DNA of 64,000 nt from Bathynomus jamesi (taxonomy: Eukaryota; Arthropoda; Malacostraca; Isopoda; Cirolanidae). Below, in pieces: positions 40,591 through 52,374 of the stretch. A program made the position numbers and the translations under genes. Within the stretch, counting starts at the first letter, position 1. Each line of letters starts with the position of its first letter. The stretch lies in contig JAJOZX010001001.1 of the NCBI GenBank assembly GCA_023014485.1, forward strand, positions 722,001 to 786,000, read 5' to 3'. The notes under the pieces were generated by a model. It worked only from the letters and a program-made list of their open reading frames with translations, did not search any database and had not been told where the DNA came from.

Positions 40591-41704
40591 ATGCCTCGTA
40601 ATTGCGTGAACAGTGTAGATAATTTCTGTTATGTTTGTGGAGAATTGACTTTTGCATCACAAAAGCGTGCTATAACCGCCGTGATTAGGAAAGCCTATCA
40701 CCTTTATTTTGGCTATAAGATTGGAGATCAGGACAAGAGCTGGGCCCCACACATATGCTGCAATACTTGTGCAATAAACCTTCGCCAATGGTTGAATCGG
40801 AAAAGGAAATCTATGCCTTTTGCAGTGCCAATGGTGTTGAGGGAACCAACAGATCATGTCAGCAATTGTTACTTCTGCATGGTGCCTCCACTCAAGAAAG
40901 GTATTTGCAAGAAGAAAAAGTGGATTTTACAATATCCGAATATACACGGTGAACCAAAAGTAGGTGGACAGTAGGTTGAATACGGTTTGTGTTATATTAT
41001 ATTATAACTATGGTGTTCATTATAACTATGGTGTTTGTGTTATATTATATTAAATATTATAACTAAATTTATTTAAATTTTATTTTGTATTATAGTATAC
41101 AAAAAAATTAAATATGTATTCTCAAAATAAACGTTATCATTTACTGTCCACCTACATTTGGTTCACCCTATATATACGCCCCGTACCTCACGGCGAAGGA
41201 CTACCCGTTCCTGAGCCCCTACACTCATTCTCCTTGGAGTCAGAGGACTAGGAGAATGAAGGAACCTACGAAACTTGTGAGCCTTCAACTTCACAAGACC
41301 TTGAATTTGTTTATAACTTGACATCTTCTAAACCGCACATGATAACTCAGAATGAATTAAACGACCTTATCAGAGATTTAGAACTGCCAAAGAGTAAGGC
41401 AGAGCTGTTGGGCTCCAGATTGCAGCAGTGGAATCTCCTCGCTGAAAATGTTAGAGTGTGTAAGTTTCGCGACCGTCAAAAAGATTTTGTCCCATTCTTC
41501 ATCATGGAAGGTGACCTTGTAGCTTGCAACGACATCGATGGTTTGATGGCAGCTCTCAACATTATTCACAATCCTGATGAGTGGAGACTGTTCATTGATT
41601 CATCGAAGTTGAGTCTAAACGCTGTTTTGTTGCATGTTGGCAACGTATTGCCATCAATTCCAGTTGGTCATGCAGTCCACATGAAGGAACATATGACAAG
41701 ATGA
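40591..41704 (+). pseudogene. Arthropod orphan protein, N-terminal half (possible transposase)
   Basis: ATG at 40,591. NSVDNFCYVCGELTFASQKR carries a Cys pair; KSWAPHICCNTCAINLRQWL supplies more Cys, so a zinc-binding N-terminus is likely. SMPFAVPMVLREP and HVSNCYFCM are conserved family blocks as I recall them. A MITE splits the ORF at ~40,945; coding resumes near 41,190 and is open at 41,318-41,704 with HMITQNELNDLIRDLELPKS, LLGSRLQQWNLL and EWRLFIDSSKLSLNAVLLH. Frameshifts at ~41,700 break it. The function of the family is unknown to me; the flanking inverted repeats suggest it is mobile. Confidence 0.6.
40945..41168. repeat. MITE inserted in the orphan ORF
   Basis: Ends cacggtgaaccaaaagtagg and the complement (cctacatttggttcacccta) with a shared gtggacagta extension form ~28-bp terminal inverted repeats next to TA. 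The insertion disrupts the ORF immediately after residues YPNIH. Confidence 0.72.
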
Positions 41705-41877
41705 ATATACAACTTTATGAACTGCATAAACTATGACAAACATCAGTGGCAGGTTTGTAGTGACTTGAAAGTTGTTGCTATCGTGCTTGGACTACAGCCG
41801 GGCTACACAAAGTATTATTCTCTTCTATGTGAATGTGATAATTGGGCTATTACTTGGACAACTATGTAACATGATAC

Positions 41878-42133
41878 TGTTTGGCCGACATTTGCTCTAA
41901 CTCTGGCGAGGCTCTAACTCTGCGAGGCTGCCAACGATTGATAAGCCCGGCATTATGTTTGATTAGACTAGACTGCCGTACGTTATTCATTAGGTGACGA
42001 ATGAGGTGTAATCTTAAACTCCTCGACGTCAGATATATTTATAGATCTCAATGTAGGGCTAGCTAGGCTTTAATTTAAAAATGATTGAGAGATGCATGAG
42101 TCATCCACGCATTATGACGTCATGCCACTCACC
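41878..42133 (+). repeat. Diverged copy of the capsid-array non-coding block
   Basis: tgtttggcc, gcgaggctctaactct and catccacgcattatgacgtca occur here in the same order and at the same ~210-bp separation as in each array unit (unit 1: 3,353-3,611, where they read tgtttggcc, gcgaggctctaactct and catccacgctttatgacgtca). The middle is strongly diverged. No capsid, hairpin or mariner piece accompanies it. It separates the two halves of the orphan ORF. Confidence 0.65.
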
Positions 42134-42862
42134 ATATGCTAAGTTATTTGCAGCTAAAAAAAAGTATTGCTGTTTTCTGTGTGAATGGGATAGTCAGGCT
42201 AGGACTTCTCATTACATCAAGAAGGATTGATCACTCCGACACTCATTGGAACCTGGAACAAAAAATGTTCAGTATCTTCCACTTGTAGAATCGAGCAAGA
42301 TTTTGTTACCACCCTTACACATCAAACTGGGCGTCATGAAAAATTTTGTTAAGGCTATGGATAAAACGGGGGCAGCTTTTAAGTACCTCGGTGGTAAATT
42401 CCCAAAGCTCAGTGAAGCAAAAATCAAGGAGGGTGTATTTGTTGGTCCACAGATCCGCGAGCTTCTTAGAGATGAGGAGTTCGACCGTATCCTAGGTGGT
42501 GAGGAGAAGACAGTGTGGAATGCTTTCCGGTTAGTAGCAACCAATTTTCTCGAAAATACCAAAGCTGACAATTACAGGGAGCTGTGGAAAACCTGCTGTT
42601 GTTCTATCAAAAAGTGGGCTGCAATATGTCTTTAAAGACACATTTCCTCCATTCGCACCGGGAATTTTTTCCGGCCAACTGCGGAGCAGTCAGCGATGAA
42701 CATGGTGAACGTTTCCACTGGGATATCTCAGCGATGGAGAAACGCTACCAGGGGAAATAGAGTCCATCATTGTTAGCAGACAACTGCTGGACAATAACAA
42801 GAGATGCTCCAGAAGTTGAATACAAGAGACAAGCAAAGAAACGACGGGTTGAATCAATATAA
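42134..42862 (+). pseudogene. Arthropod orphan protein, C-terminal half
   Basis: Coding resumes near 42,160 as KYCCFLCEWDSQARTSHYIK, then a TGA, then from 42,246 EPGTKNVQYLPLVESSKI, LLPPLHIKLGVMKNFVKAMD, FPKLSEAKIKEGVFVGPQIR. After a frameshift near 42,590 follow GCNMSLKTHFLHSHREFFP, GAVSDEHGERFHWDISAMEK and LADNCWTITRD. Invariant His, Asp and Glu residues in the HxH, SDEHGERFH and DY/NCW blocks could be catalytic, but I cannot assign a DDE triad. About 60 bp around KYYSLLCE/KYCCFLCE appear on both sides of the inserted block. Confidence 0.62.
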
Positions 42863-43055
42863 GTGACTGCATTATACAGGTATGTTACTAATATATGGTA
42901 TACATATACGCAAAATGTGTAACTTAAATTTTCTTGGAAACTGTAGCCAATCGACTGTTTTTATGGTCATATTCATTTTCAGCACCCCAAAATCCATAAT
43001 AGGAAACACATTTTATCTCCGAAGCACAAACTTTTTCAAAATTTGTAGACCAGTG

Positions 43056-43182
43056 TAATTAAACATGTGCTGAAGGAACTTGGCATGGCGTACTTACTCC
43101 TAAGTAATGCATAGAAATATCAAACCTATTTTATTTTGGGGTCGTCTGAAGCCCCATAGCCCGCCCGCCCCCTGTTTACGTT

Positions 43183-43233
<51 letters not shown>

Positions 43234-43867
43234 AAGAAAATTAACTGCAACAGTGCAGCCTTATAAGTCTTTCCATTTAGAAGTAATTTGAATAAAACTA
43301 TTTTAATTCTTTATTTCGACAGTTAAATATGTAAAAAATATTTTAATTTTATTTATGATTAAAAACTGTGCAAATGTTTCGTTTCTTTAATGGATTGAGG
43401 TAGTTGCTTGGCATTCGTTCCAAACACAGCGGAAAATCTCGTGCAAAATTCTCATTTCAGAAGAGAAAAAAGTTCCTCACCTTTTGTTTACTTTTTGCTC
43501 AATGATTTAATTAAAGTAAATTTACCCCTCTAGTGAACGTCTTTTTTTCATTATTATTTTTTAGCACTGTGCACGGGGTCTTGTAAATATTATAATTCCA
43601 TAATATGTGGTGCAAGAATGAGTGAATATGTTTAGTAGAGTTTTTAATAAGTGAAGACATGAATGTTATAAGGGGAAAAAAAAAAATATTCATTTGCTCG
43701 TTCTCCCTCCTCATTTTGTGCGGAACGCTCTTCTACACAAGCGTCGTTCTTTACATTAATTATACTGTGTGTTGTTTGCAGTTAAAATATATATATTTAC
43801 TGCATGCGAAGGTGCCCCCTCAGGGCATTTGATTCCGCTCGTATGTAGGAGAATTACAAGTACTGAC
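43056..43867. other. Non-coding stretch with TA repeat and SINE body fragment
   Basis: No gene is visible. (TA)n at 43,185-43,225. A SINE body fragment (ctcctcattttgtgcggaac...) at 43,690-43,765 matches 43,965-44,022. Confidence 0.5.
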
Positions 43868-44019
43868 TAATCGGTGTCCTTGGTGCAGTGGTTAGCATAT
43901 CCGACCGGCAATTGGATGATCCCGGGTTCGATTCCTGGGAGGTGCCTCATTTTTCATTTGCTCGTTCCCCCTCCTCATCTTGTGCGGAACGCTCTTCTAC
44001 ACAAGCGTCGTTCTTTACA

Positions 44020-44022
<3 letters not shown>
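43868..44022 (+). repeat. tRNA-derived SINE, plus orientation
   Basis: The tRNA-like head (ttggtgcagtggttagcata box A, gggttcgattcctgggaggt box B) and the non-tRNA body ending gcgtcgttctttaca match the minus copy at 21,113-21,262. A long TA tract follows. Confidence 0.72.
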
Positions 44023-44096
<74 letters not shown>

Positions 44097-44432
44097 GTAT
44101 ATCATTTAGGGTGGGGTGAAAAATTTTTCAACTATTGCTTCACTGGTATAAAGGTGGAGTGAAGGGTGATAAAAAAGAATATGCGAATTAAAAAATTTTC
44201 AATTCATCCTAAGTACCCCATTTTTCCCCCAAAAAATTAGCCGCCAGCCAGTCATTATACGCTTCATAACTCGAAAAATATTCTTTTTACAAAAACGTTT
44301 GCTGAAGCAAAAATTATTTATTTCACATTTTCTACCTCATGTGAATGTTTCAGATGTTTACTGAAAATTTTATTTTTCAGGTTTTTGTTGGATTTGGAAT
44401 TGGTAATTTCTGATAATTAATTAGTAACAAAT

Positions 44433-44946
44433 ATGGCTTCTGCTTCAAACATTAGAGCTACAAGGAATCAATCAAAACTACATTTTATATTTGGAACTGC
44501 ACAAGAGCTTCCTCTTACAACATTGGCAACAAATAAACAGATGGGCCAATACCATATTCATATTTTCAACAAAATTACTGAAGATATATACTTTCTATTT
44601 GGAGAAAAGCTTCAATTCCTGCAATAGCTGACAAATAAGTTTATATCAAATTAAAGCGGTTCATCGGCAAAGCAAACGATCTTAGTAGATCAAAAAGTAG
44701 TGCCAAAACTAGAGAAAATTTTAATGACACCTTGGAAGAATTATTCGATATCAGTGCCTGTAAATGCCCTTTTATCTCCCATCAAAACTTTAGCTGTCCT
44801 GAGAGCTGCGAAGATGTTCACATAAGATGCACCTGTCGAAGAGAACTGAAGGTACCAAAAGAAGAGCTTCTGTTTTTACAGGATCAGCGATCGACGCGTA
44901 CAATAGTTGATAGTCATGACAAAAAGAATTCAAAATATGCAGTCTA
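44433..44946 (+). pseudogene. Unrecognised Cys-rich relic
   Basis: A first frame (MASASNIRATRNQSKLHFIF, then QMGQYHIHIFNKITEDIYFL) is followed by a second from ~44,700 with LEELFDISACKCPFISHQNF, CEDVHIRCTCRRELKVPKEE and LLFLQDQRSTRTIVD. The Cys pattern and FL.DQR..R block recall an uncharacterised protein seen repeatedly in arthropod genomes, but I cannot name it. At least one frameshift. Possibly part of another DNA transposon. Confidence 0.4.
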
Positions 44947-45169
44947 GGAAATTGCGGACAGAAGAAGGAATAGTTAAAAGAAGAAGAGAAATGAAGGACT
45001 CTCATATTTTAACCGAAATAGAGTGTTTTTCAGATGTAGAGTACTTCCACACAATATGAATTAGACCCACATCAGAGTGAATCAGACTATGAATCAGTTG
45101 CCATAAAAGGTCAAATGAGACTTCCAATGCCTACTGTAGCGATGGAAGCCGACAGATTTGGATAATTTA

Positions 45170-46110
45170 AGTGCTCATTTCATAGGTTATCTAACCCTGA
45201 CGCAGAACCAGTCTTTAACTCCTTAATTAACCTCTTTACTTCAGGAACTGATATCAAAGTATTTTCCCTTGTTCCTCCCACAGGTGTTTCGCTGCAATCT
45301 ATCTTAAGATTATCCCTACTCACACTGTTAAGAATGTTTCAGTAGTGGTTTTTCCACAGCTTTGCAATTTCATCCTCCCCCGACATCCCATCGATTGACG
45401 GAGGGAGGACACTTTCGACACCCGTTTGATTGTTCACAAATTTCAATTTGTTATTATCGTTATTTATGTGAGCTTCACAGGCTTTTGATGCTCGAATAGA
45501 CTCCTCTTCCAATTTACATCGCCTCATGGCCGCCTTATACTGATCCCTACTTCTACAAATATTCATGTATACTGGTCCTAATCTAGGTCTACCGTGAAAG
45601 CACCACAAATCGTAGGCGTCTCTCGATTCCCTCTTCAGGGGGCAATAAAATCATTCCATCCAGGAATTATCTTAGTATGATAGTTGTAAGATTTAATCAG
45701 GGGGGCTTCCTGCTACTCTTAACAAGGATACTATCTTACTATAATACTTATCTATGAGTTTACAGTCAGAATCATTTGAGCAAGGATTACTACATGCGAG
45801 ATGCAAAATTTCTAAATTATTAAAGAGGTGACCTGTTCTGTCTTTGTATTTTATTCTCTGTTGCATATTAACATTAGACCAATCGACGCGATTATTCTTA
45901 CCTATTGAGTTCTTGTTATGTCGTGTTGCGCATAAATTATTTAAAATTAATTAATACTAGTTCTAATGGTCTATGATTAGAAAAAAGGAAATCATGCAGA
46001 ATATGAACTCTCACAATTCGATCCTTTAGATTATTACTAGTGAGACAATGATCAATCCACCTGGTGGTACCACTCATATCACCAACGCATGTAAAATTAC
46101 CACTGGTTAC
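45170..46110 (-). pseudogene. Non-LTR retrotransposon relic, endonuclease C-terminus and linker
   Basis: On minus, GTTRWIDHCLTSNNLKDRIV and HDFLFSNHRPLELVL (near 45,950-46,075) match the last strands of an apurinic endonuclease domain, with the SNHRPL block where relatives have SDHRP. Further downstream LWCFHGRPRLGPVYMNI and YKAAMRRCKLEEE match the linker before RT in CR1/L2-like ORFs. Stops and frameshifts throughout. Confidence 0.6.
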
Positions 46111-46120
46111 CCCTTGGTTT

Positions 46121-46180
<60 letters not shown>

Positions 46181-46734
46181 CACAAAAGAAAGTCATATCC
46201 GGTGGAACCTTGGCTGGCCAATTTGTTCGAAATAAAGAAAAATGTAAACAGATCCTGTTTCAAAATAAACAATTATTATTAATACATATGTCGAGTCTTT
46301 CGACAGTGTAGTTAAAGTATTGTAATATGTAAGTATTTTTATAATGAATACGACAAACATATGACAGTTACATTGTATTCGACAATTATAATATCGACTA
46401 TCTACTGTATACATTTATTTGCATGGTGAGTGACAGTAAGTAAACCAAAAATAATATCACATTTCAGTGGAACAAGTAAAACGGGGCGCAAATGTTCGCC
46501 AAAGGCACGATGATATATGGCAATCAGAGCGAATCAAGCAATGATGATGTCAATCAGCTTTTAGCTGCCGCACCGAGTAAATTTTCAAAACCTTTCCTCT
46601 TAAACGTTGTATATTTATTAAATTATTTATTGTCTGGGTTTCACTTGACTTAATCTGGACAGAGTTCTGTGAATTTAGTTGAGTCGCATTTATTCTATAT
46701 ATATTTGATTCTATATATTTGAAATGTGATTGAT

Positions 46735-46945
46735 TAAGAACCGAACGTACTCTACATGACTTTTGAAATTTAGTTTTTCGTCTACATTAATGCCAAGCAC
46801 TTTAACCTCATTCACCCTTGCAAGGGTAGTATTTCCAATTTTTATTTGGCAGTTGGTATTTAGAGTGGCGCTCATAAGAATTCGTACAGAAATAAATATT
46901 TCAGTTATATTTGTCCTTATTTTTAGTACCGTGAGTAGTATGACC
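46735..46945 (-). pseudogene. Non-LTR RT relic, 3' part
   Basis: The minus strand reads ATLNTNCQIKIGNTTLARV then NEVKVLGINVDEKLNFKSHV, the conserved K.LG..ID..L....H segment downstream of RT motif C. It may be part of the same element as 45,170-46,110 but the order would then be rearranged. Confidence 0.55.
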
Positions 46946-47690
46946 TGAAAATGTTAGAGTGCAAATGCAATGCAACATTGCATGCAACATGATGAGTGTT
47001 TTTGACCCCCCCCCCCCAAAAAATATATATATATATCTGTGAACTCCAAGGGGTAACCTAGCTGCTCAGTCCGATATATATATATATATGTGGGTGCGTA
47101 TGCATTTATAGAAAAGTTTCGTTTATATATACGAGTTGTATGCGAACTTCAAGGGGTATCCTAACCTAAGACTGCTCAGGTACACAAAAGTATATTATGC
47201 ATGTGGGTGTGTGGGTAGCCTAAACATAAGGAGAAAGAGAGAAGATCCATCCATTCGTAGCCAAGGATCATCGCATAATGGTGTCTTCAGCACCACATAC
47301 AGATAACTTAAAGGCAGCCATTCACCTCACAGCCAGTCGTATAGGGTGTACACAGTTATTTACTTACTAATTCGTACGGATTACTATGGTAATTGTGAAT
47401 TATCATAGCTTTGCCTCAAAAAACACACATGTAAAAATGAATTAACGTAGCTCTATCCCAAAAACAATTACACATAGTCCCATCCCAACATAACGTACCG
47501 AGAATTAAAACAGTTCTATTATATTGCAAGCCCTTAGAATGCCTCACCATTATACACAGCCCCATATCAAAAACGCATGCCATACTTCATAGACAGCACC
47601 ACCACCACCCACTAGACCGGTAAGGTCTCAAAACATGGCCAGATAATATAATTATCAAGCTCGTGAAAGAAGGCCTTCACGAGGGCCAGG
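46946..47690. other. Dispersed non-coding repeats
   Basis: No gene is visible. The sequence carries the gagtgcaaatgcaatgcaac block, two copies of the aaggggtaacctag motif, and 47,230-47,370 related to 18,800-18,990. The segment 47,490-47,690 is repeated inverted at 63,730-63,865. Confidence 0.55.
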
Positions 47691-47693
47691 GTT

Positions 47694-48540
47694 GTGATGT
47701 ATTGGAATCCTGTCTGTTCTTTCAAACAAAAAGTTAAATAAAAAACTGAAATAAAAAACAAAATTTTTGCCTTTATCTAGAAATATATCTTTAAATCTTA
47801 TTATAAAAAAATATTAACATAATTTTATAATAGAACCCGATTTTAGTTTTAGGGCTAACTTATTCATTTTTTATAAAAAAAATATCCTCTATTTCGGACC
47901 GATCCTGTGTTTTACTATATAAAAAGTCGGCAAGCATCAGACAATTAATTTCATAAATAAATACACTGGTGTGTATATGTATAAGGCAAATATATACAGG
48001 GAAAATATATGAATACATTTCTTCAGTAGGTATCAACACGAATGCAAGAACAGAATATTAGCCGTCCATTATTTTAGCAGACAAATCTGGCAACTATCCA
48101 CCAGCTGGTGCAAAAATTGCCAGCGAGGCCTTTAAGACACCAACAACATTAGGCTAAACTTTCTTTATAAAGACACGAATATTTATTTATAGGCCTTTGA
48201 ATTTATGTAAATCATTTTAGATATATGGGATGGCTATAATTTACCTATTTACATTAATTTACCTTTTTACATTAATTTACCTATTTAGTATCAGGGCTCA
48301 CAAGATAAGGACAACATCCATATGCTTCATACATATTTTGTTTAAAATATAAACCTAAAAGTGATTAAATAATGTTAAAAACCCTTCTTTTGACATATTA
48401 AATCTTAATGTTGAAGATCCAAGATGTCCAAGAAATAATGGTGCAAAAATAATTAATTGCTCATTTTTCTTATTAATCACTAATTTGATATATTGTATAT
48501 GGAAAACTGATGTGTGGGTAGTTGGGAGGTAACGAAAATG
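47694..48540 (+). repeat. BEL/Pao LTR-related block, 5' copy
   Basis: It starts TGTGATGTATTGGAATCCTG, a plausible LTR start that is also the boundary in the inverted copy at 62,740. Internal parts are shared with 52,375-53,456: the ttataggcctttgaatttat segment with its tttacctatttacattaatt repeats, and the cctgtgttttactatataaa segment containing a TATA-like sequence. I cannot fix the 3' boundary. Confidence 0.5.
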
Positions 48541-49533
48541 GTTCACTGAGTAGGTAGGTAGTTAATCTAACAATTATTAAATTCCTTTTATGTCAATAAC
48601 TGGGTGGATGAAACCAATTGGTTGCTCACCAGAGTTATTCTCCACACTAGTATTTATATTCTGTGTGACAAGAGCGTGCTCGGTAATAGATATACATTAC
48701 CGATCAACCAACCGAAAAAAAACAAGAAGACGCTGGTGGGAAAAGCCCCGCGAAAAGGAGGACAAGGGAGAACGAAAGAGAGGAACGGGGCGACAAGACG
48801 GAACGAGAGAAGGGAGAAGGACAAACAACGGAAAAAGATCCCCACCAGCAAGTACGCTCTCAACAATTAAACAAAAGGGGAAAAGGGACTCTCTAATAAC
48901 TAGCAGTAAGTGACTAATTGTGTTTTTAACCCAGTTAGAAGTAAACGCATTAAATTAAGCTGGGTCAGACAAATTAGGCCTACATTGTGGCCTAAGACCT
49001 AGCATCAACTCATAGCTTAACAAAGGTGAAGGTAGATTGCCCTAACCTAATTTGGTGAGGAATCCTACTGTGGACCTCAATTTATCTGCCCGCTCTGGAC
49101 CATTTCCGGAATCTCTAGACTGACCCCTACAAGGCTAGACTTAATCTACTCTATAGTTAGACTGGAGATATTAGGGGTGGGTTAATTGGGGACCAATTCA
49201 TACAGAGCATTTTTCACATTGGTGGCACGCGTGTGTGGGGAATTTACATACTTTAACCTTACTTAACAAAAATTGCAGAATTAGGCAAATGGTCTAGCCG
49301 AAACCTAACCTAATCAAGCCTAAAGTAACAAACTTGCCTAATTAGGTCTACAACCTAGGGCCTAGCTAGGAAACATTTACATGAGTGACACATAAATACT
49401 TGGGGGGATTTAACTAAATTTAAAACTTGACTATTTTGTCTGATTACTCAATTTATTTGATCTCTCATCTCTGGTAATTTCTTCTTGTCCTATATTTCAT
49501 TACGATCCCCAGTTAAACAATTTTGATTTAAAC
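48541..49533 (+). other. BEL/Pao leader region
   Basis: There is no ORF of note. A purine-rich stretch lies at 48,710-48,850. Around 49,215, cacattggtggcacgcgtgt is where a primer-binding site could lie, but I cannot match it to a specific tRNA. The region leads directly into gag. Confidence 0.4.
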
Positions 49534-50902
49534 ATGGACAGTGAGGAATTGAAAAAGTTAAAAAAGAAAAAGGGGGGAAAGTTGGGTGCTGTTACAAAGG
49601 CCATGAACACTTTTAACAATATTACACAACCAGGTAAGGAAGATTTAGTTAGTAATTATTAAATTGGATAACTTGAAAAAGGATATAATAGCCGTTGATG
49701 AGAGTATTTCAAAGTTAATTGAACCTGAAATGGCTGATGAACAACTTATAGACCTTTACTCTGATAATGAGCAGCAGGTAGCCTTAATTGAACAACACAT
49801 AAGGAGATTACAGTCTCGTTTGACTGACTTAACACCAAATAAACCTATTTCTGATTTTAATCAAAGTAGAGCTAACTTTCAACAAAATTTAAGTGGCATG
49901 CCAAATCCCGAGTCACAAGAATTTAGGGCTAAGTTACCCACTTTGCTAGTATCAACATTTGATGGGGACACGGTACAATTCCCATCTTTCATTGAAAAAT
50001 TTGAGAGTTTAATAGGTAATAAAACTTATATTCCAACTGTTGATACGTTTAGCTACTTAACTAGTTTCCTTAAAGGTCCAGCCTATAACATGATAGCCTA
50101 TTTACCAGCTGTGGGGAATTCATATGAAGTAGCTATTGATCTCTTGAAACGTAATTACATTAATAAAGATGAGATTATATTTGAATTATCTCAACAAATT
50201 ATTGATTTTGCACCCGTAAAAGATAACCACAGTGATATGGAAAATTTTTATTCAAAATTAGAAGCTATTATGGGACAACTGGTTAGCAATGAGATAGATG
50301 TTAAAGCTTCATCTTGGCTTATACAAGGCGTAGTTCTTAGGTGCCTTCCTTTGAAGGTTAAAGATGTTTTAGTTCTAAAGACGGGAGAAAATTATCCTAA
50401 TCTTGAAAACATCAGAAAACACTTTCAAACTATCCTAACTAATTTAAAATTGAGAAATATTGCAACACAAAATAAGACCCAGACTATGGATAAACCAAAG
50501 ACTGTCCCCAGAGACCAACTAGCTACAGTCAAACAGACAAAACTTGATACTGTAGAATCAAATGTGACCAACTGTAATACACGAACACCTACATTACAGA
50601 ACTTTAATGTAACTGCTGCCTCAACTTACACACCACATTGCAAATTTTGTGCAAGTGATGAACATAGTAGTACTGGGTGTGACAAATATTCAGACTTTAA
50701 CTCAAGAGCTAAAAGATGTGAACAGTTGAACCTACGTAAAAAGTGTACTGGCCAGGGACATTATAAGAAAGACTGTAAATCTAGGTTAAGATTCAATTGT
50801 AAGTTTTGTAAAAGTTTACGACATGTCTCATCAATGTGTGATTCACCGAAGTGTCCAAACAACAATACTCAAACTCGAGATACCTCCTCCAAACAAAGGT
50901 AA
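49534..50902 (+). pseudogene. BEL/Pao Gag with one early frameshift
   Basis: ATG at 49,534 (DSEELKKLKKKKGGKLG) is followed by a frameshift near 49,655 into the long frame. Domains: a coiled N-terminus, then LLVSTFDGDTVQFPSFIEKF and LTSFLKGPAYNMIAYLP, the DUF1759-type capsid region of BEL/Pao elements. Two Cys-rich knuckles follow (CKFCASDEHSSTGCDKYS and CTGQGHYKKDCKSR, CKFCKSLRHVSSMC). This is the structural polyprotein that packages element RNA. Apart from the early shift it is open for 412 residues. Confidence 0.82.
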
Positions 50903-52374
50903 TCAAGAAAATGCCACTTTCATGGGACATTCTGTTTGTTCAAACAATGTAACAAAAAACACTGAGGTTCTTTTACCAACTATTACTTTGGACTTAGTGA
51001 ATGGTGAGGGTAGCACCACTCCAGTGAGATGTCTTATAGACTGTTGTTCTCAACAAACATTTGTTTCGCAAAATTTAGTTAATAAATTGGGTTTGACACC
51101 AAATCCGAATGAACAAGAACTCAATATCACATCCTTTGTTAAGGATAACTCGGACAAAAATAGCTATAAGACAATTGACCTGGAACTACATTTAGAAAAT
51201 AAATTAGAAAAAATTGAAGCAGTCATTATTTAAAAAGTAGGACAAAACAAACTGGTTATACCCAAACTAGAACAAACCATAACTCATTTGGGAAAACAAT
51301 ACAATATAGCTGATAGACATCACAAACAACACAGTAGCTAACATTGAAATGTTAATAGGGGCAGATTATATTAATCTTATTCATAAGGGCATAGTGAAGA
51401 TAGGTAATGGTATAGCTTATCAGACTACATCAGGGATAGCCCCTTTGGGTGACCTATCCAAATACAACCTAGACATAAACCAAAATAGTTCATGACTAAC
51501 AAATACTATGTGCCTCAACTCAGTCCTACATGACACCTGTAAGAATAGCAACACTTTGAATAATATTATAACAACTGAGAACATTAATTCATCACTATCA
51601 AATGAAACTCTGGATGAGGCAATTCAAACTTTATGGTTGCTAGAATCTGTGGGTATACATGACACAAATCAAACTTCAGAAGATCAGTTAATGGTAGAAA
51701 GATTTGAAGACACCATTCAGTGCAAAGACAATAGCTATTTTGTTGAGTTACCTTGGAAAATAAATTGTCCAACTTTAAGAGATAATCTCAAAGTAGCTAA
51801 AGGACATTTATATAAACTAATGAAAAAACTCAAACAAGATAATATAATTCAAATGTAGAGTGATGTCTTCAAAGAACAGCTACAGAAAGGCTTCATTGAA
51901 GAAGTAACAAATAACCCTTTTAAAAAAGATGGTTGTCATTATTTAACTCACAGGGGGGTTTATCGACAAGATACCCCAACAACAAAACTCAGAGTAGTAT
52001 GTAACTGTAGCCTCAGAGACAGTGATAAACACAGTTTGAATGATTGCCTGATTGAGGGTCCTAATCTCATTTCTGACCTTGTGAAGATCTTACTGAGGTT
52101 CAGGTTAGATAAATATGTCGTGCAAAGTGACATTTCACAGGCATTTTTGAGAATAAATCTTAAAAATGAATATGACAAGAACCAACTTAGGTTCTTATGG
52201 TTCAGGGATCCATTTGATTTGAATAAAGGGTTCATAACCAATAGATTTAATGTTGTGTTGTTTGGAGCCAATTGCTCACCTAGCCTATTAGCATTGACAA
52301 TTAGACATCATTTGAACCAGTTTAATAACTCTTTAACATTGAACTTCCTCAAGGAACATTTTTACGTAGACATT
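50903..52374 (+). pseudogene. BEL/Pao Pol: protease and truncated reverse transcriptase
   Basis: The frame overlapping the end of Gag holds the aspartic protease: RCLIDCCSQQTFVSQNLVNK, in which the usual DSGSQ catalytic motif has become DCCSQ. Later frames give IEMLIGADYINLI, then DEAIQTLWLLESVGI, RGVYRQDTPTTKLRVVCNCS, and VVQSDISQAFLRINL (RT motif A) with FGANCSPSLLALTIRHHL (motif B). The sequence stops at FYVD, just where motif C (YVDD) should continue, and changes at 52,375 to LTR-related DNA. RNase H and integrase are missing. Confidence 0.78.

Larger units (their letters stand above)
39942..43055 (+). mobile_element. DNA transposon with CACTGGTCTACA ends (CMC/CACTA-like)
   Basis: CACTGGTCTACA at 39,942-39,953 and its complement at 43,044-43,055 bound the region. 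A second shared motif, cttcggagataaaa (left cttcggaaataaaa), lies just inside both ends. TAA flanks each side, a 3-bp duplication. CACTR ends with 3-bp duplications are the marks of the CMC (CACTA) superfamily. The two ORF halves inside belong to an arthropod protein family usually annotated as uncharacterised. Insertions inside it: a MITE at 40,092-40,488, another at 40,945-41,168, and a block at 41,878-42,133 related to the capsid array. Confidence 0.6.

Noticed and set aside
48590..48913. Charged 107-residue ORF in the BEL leader
   Set aside because: The sequence is purine-rich and open in several frames; there is no conserved domain and it lies in an untranslated leader.
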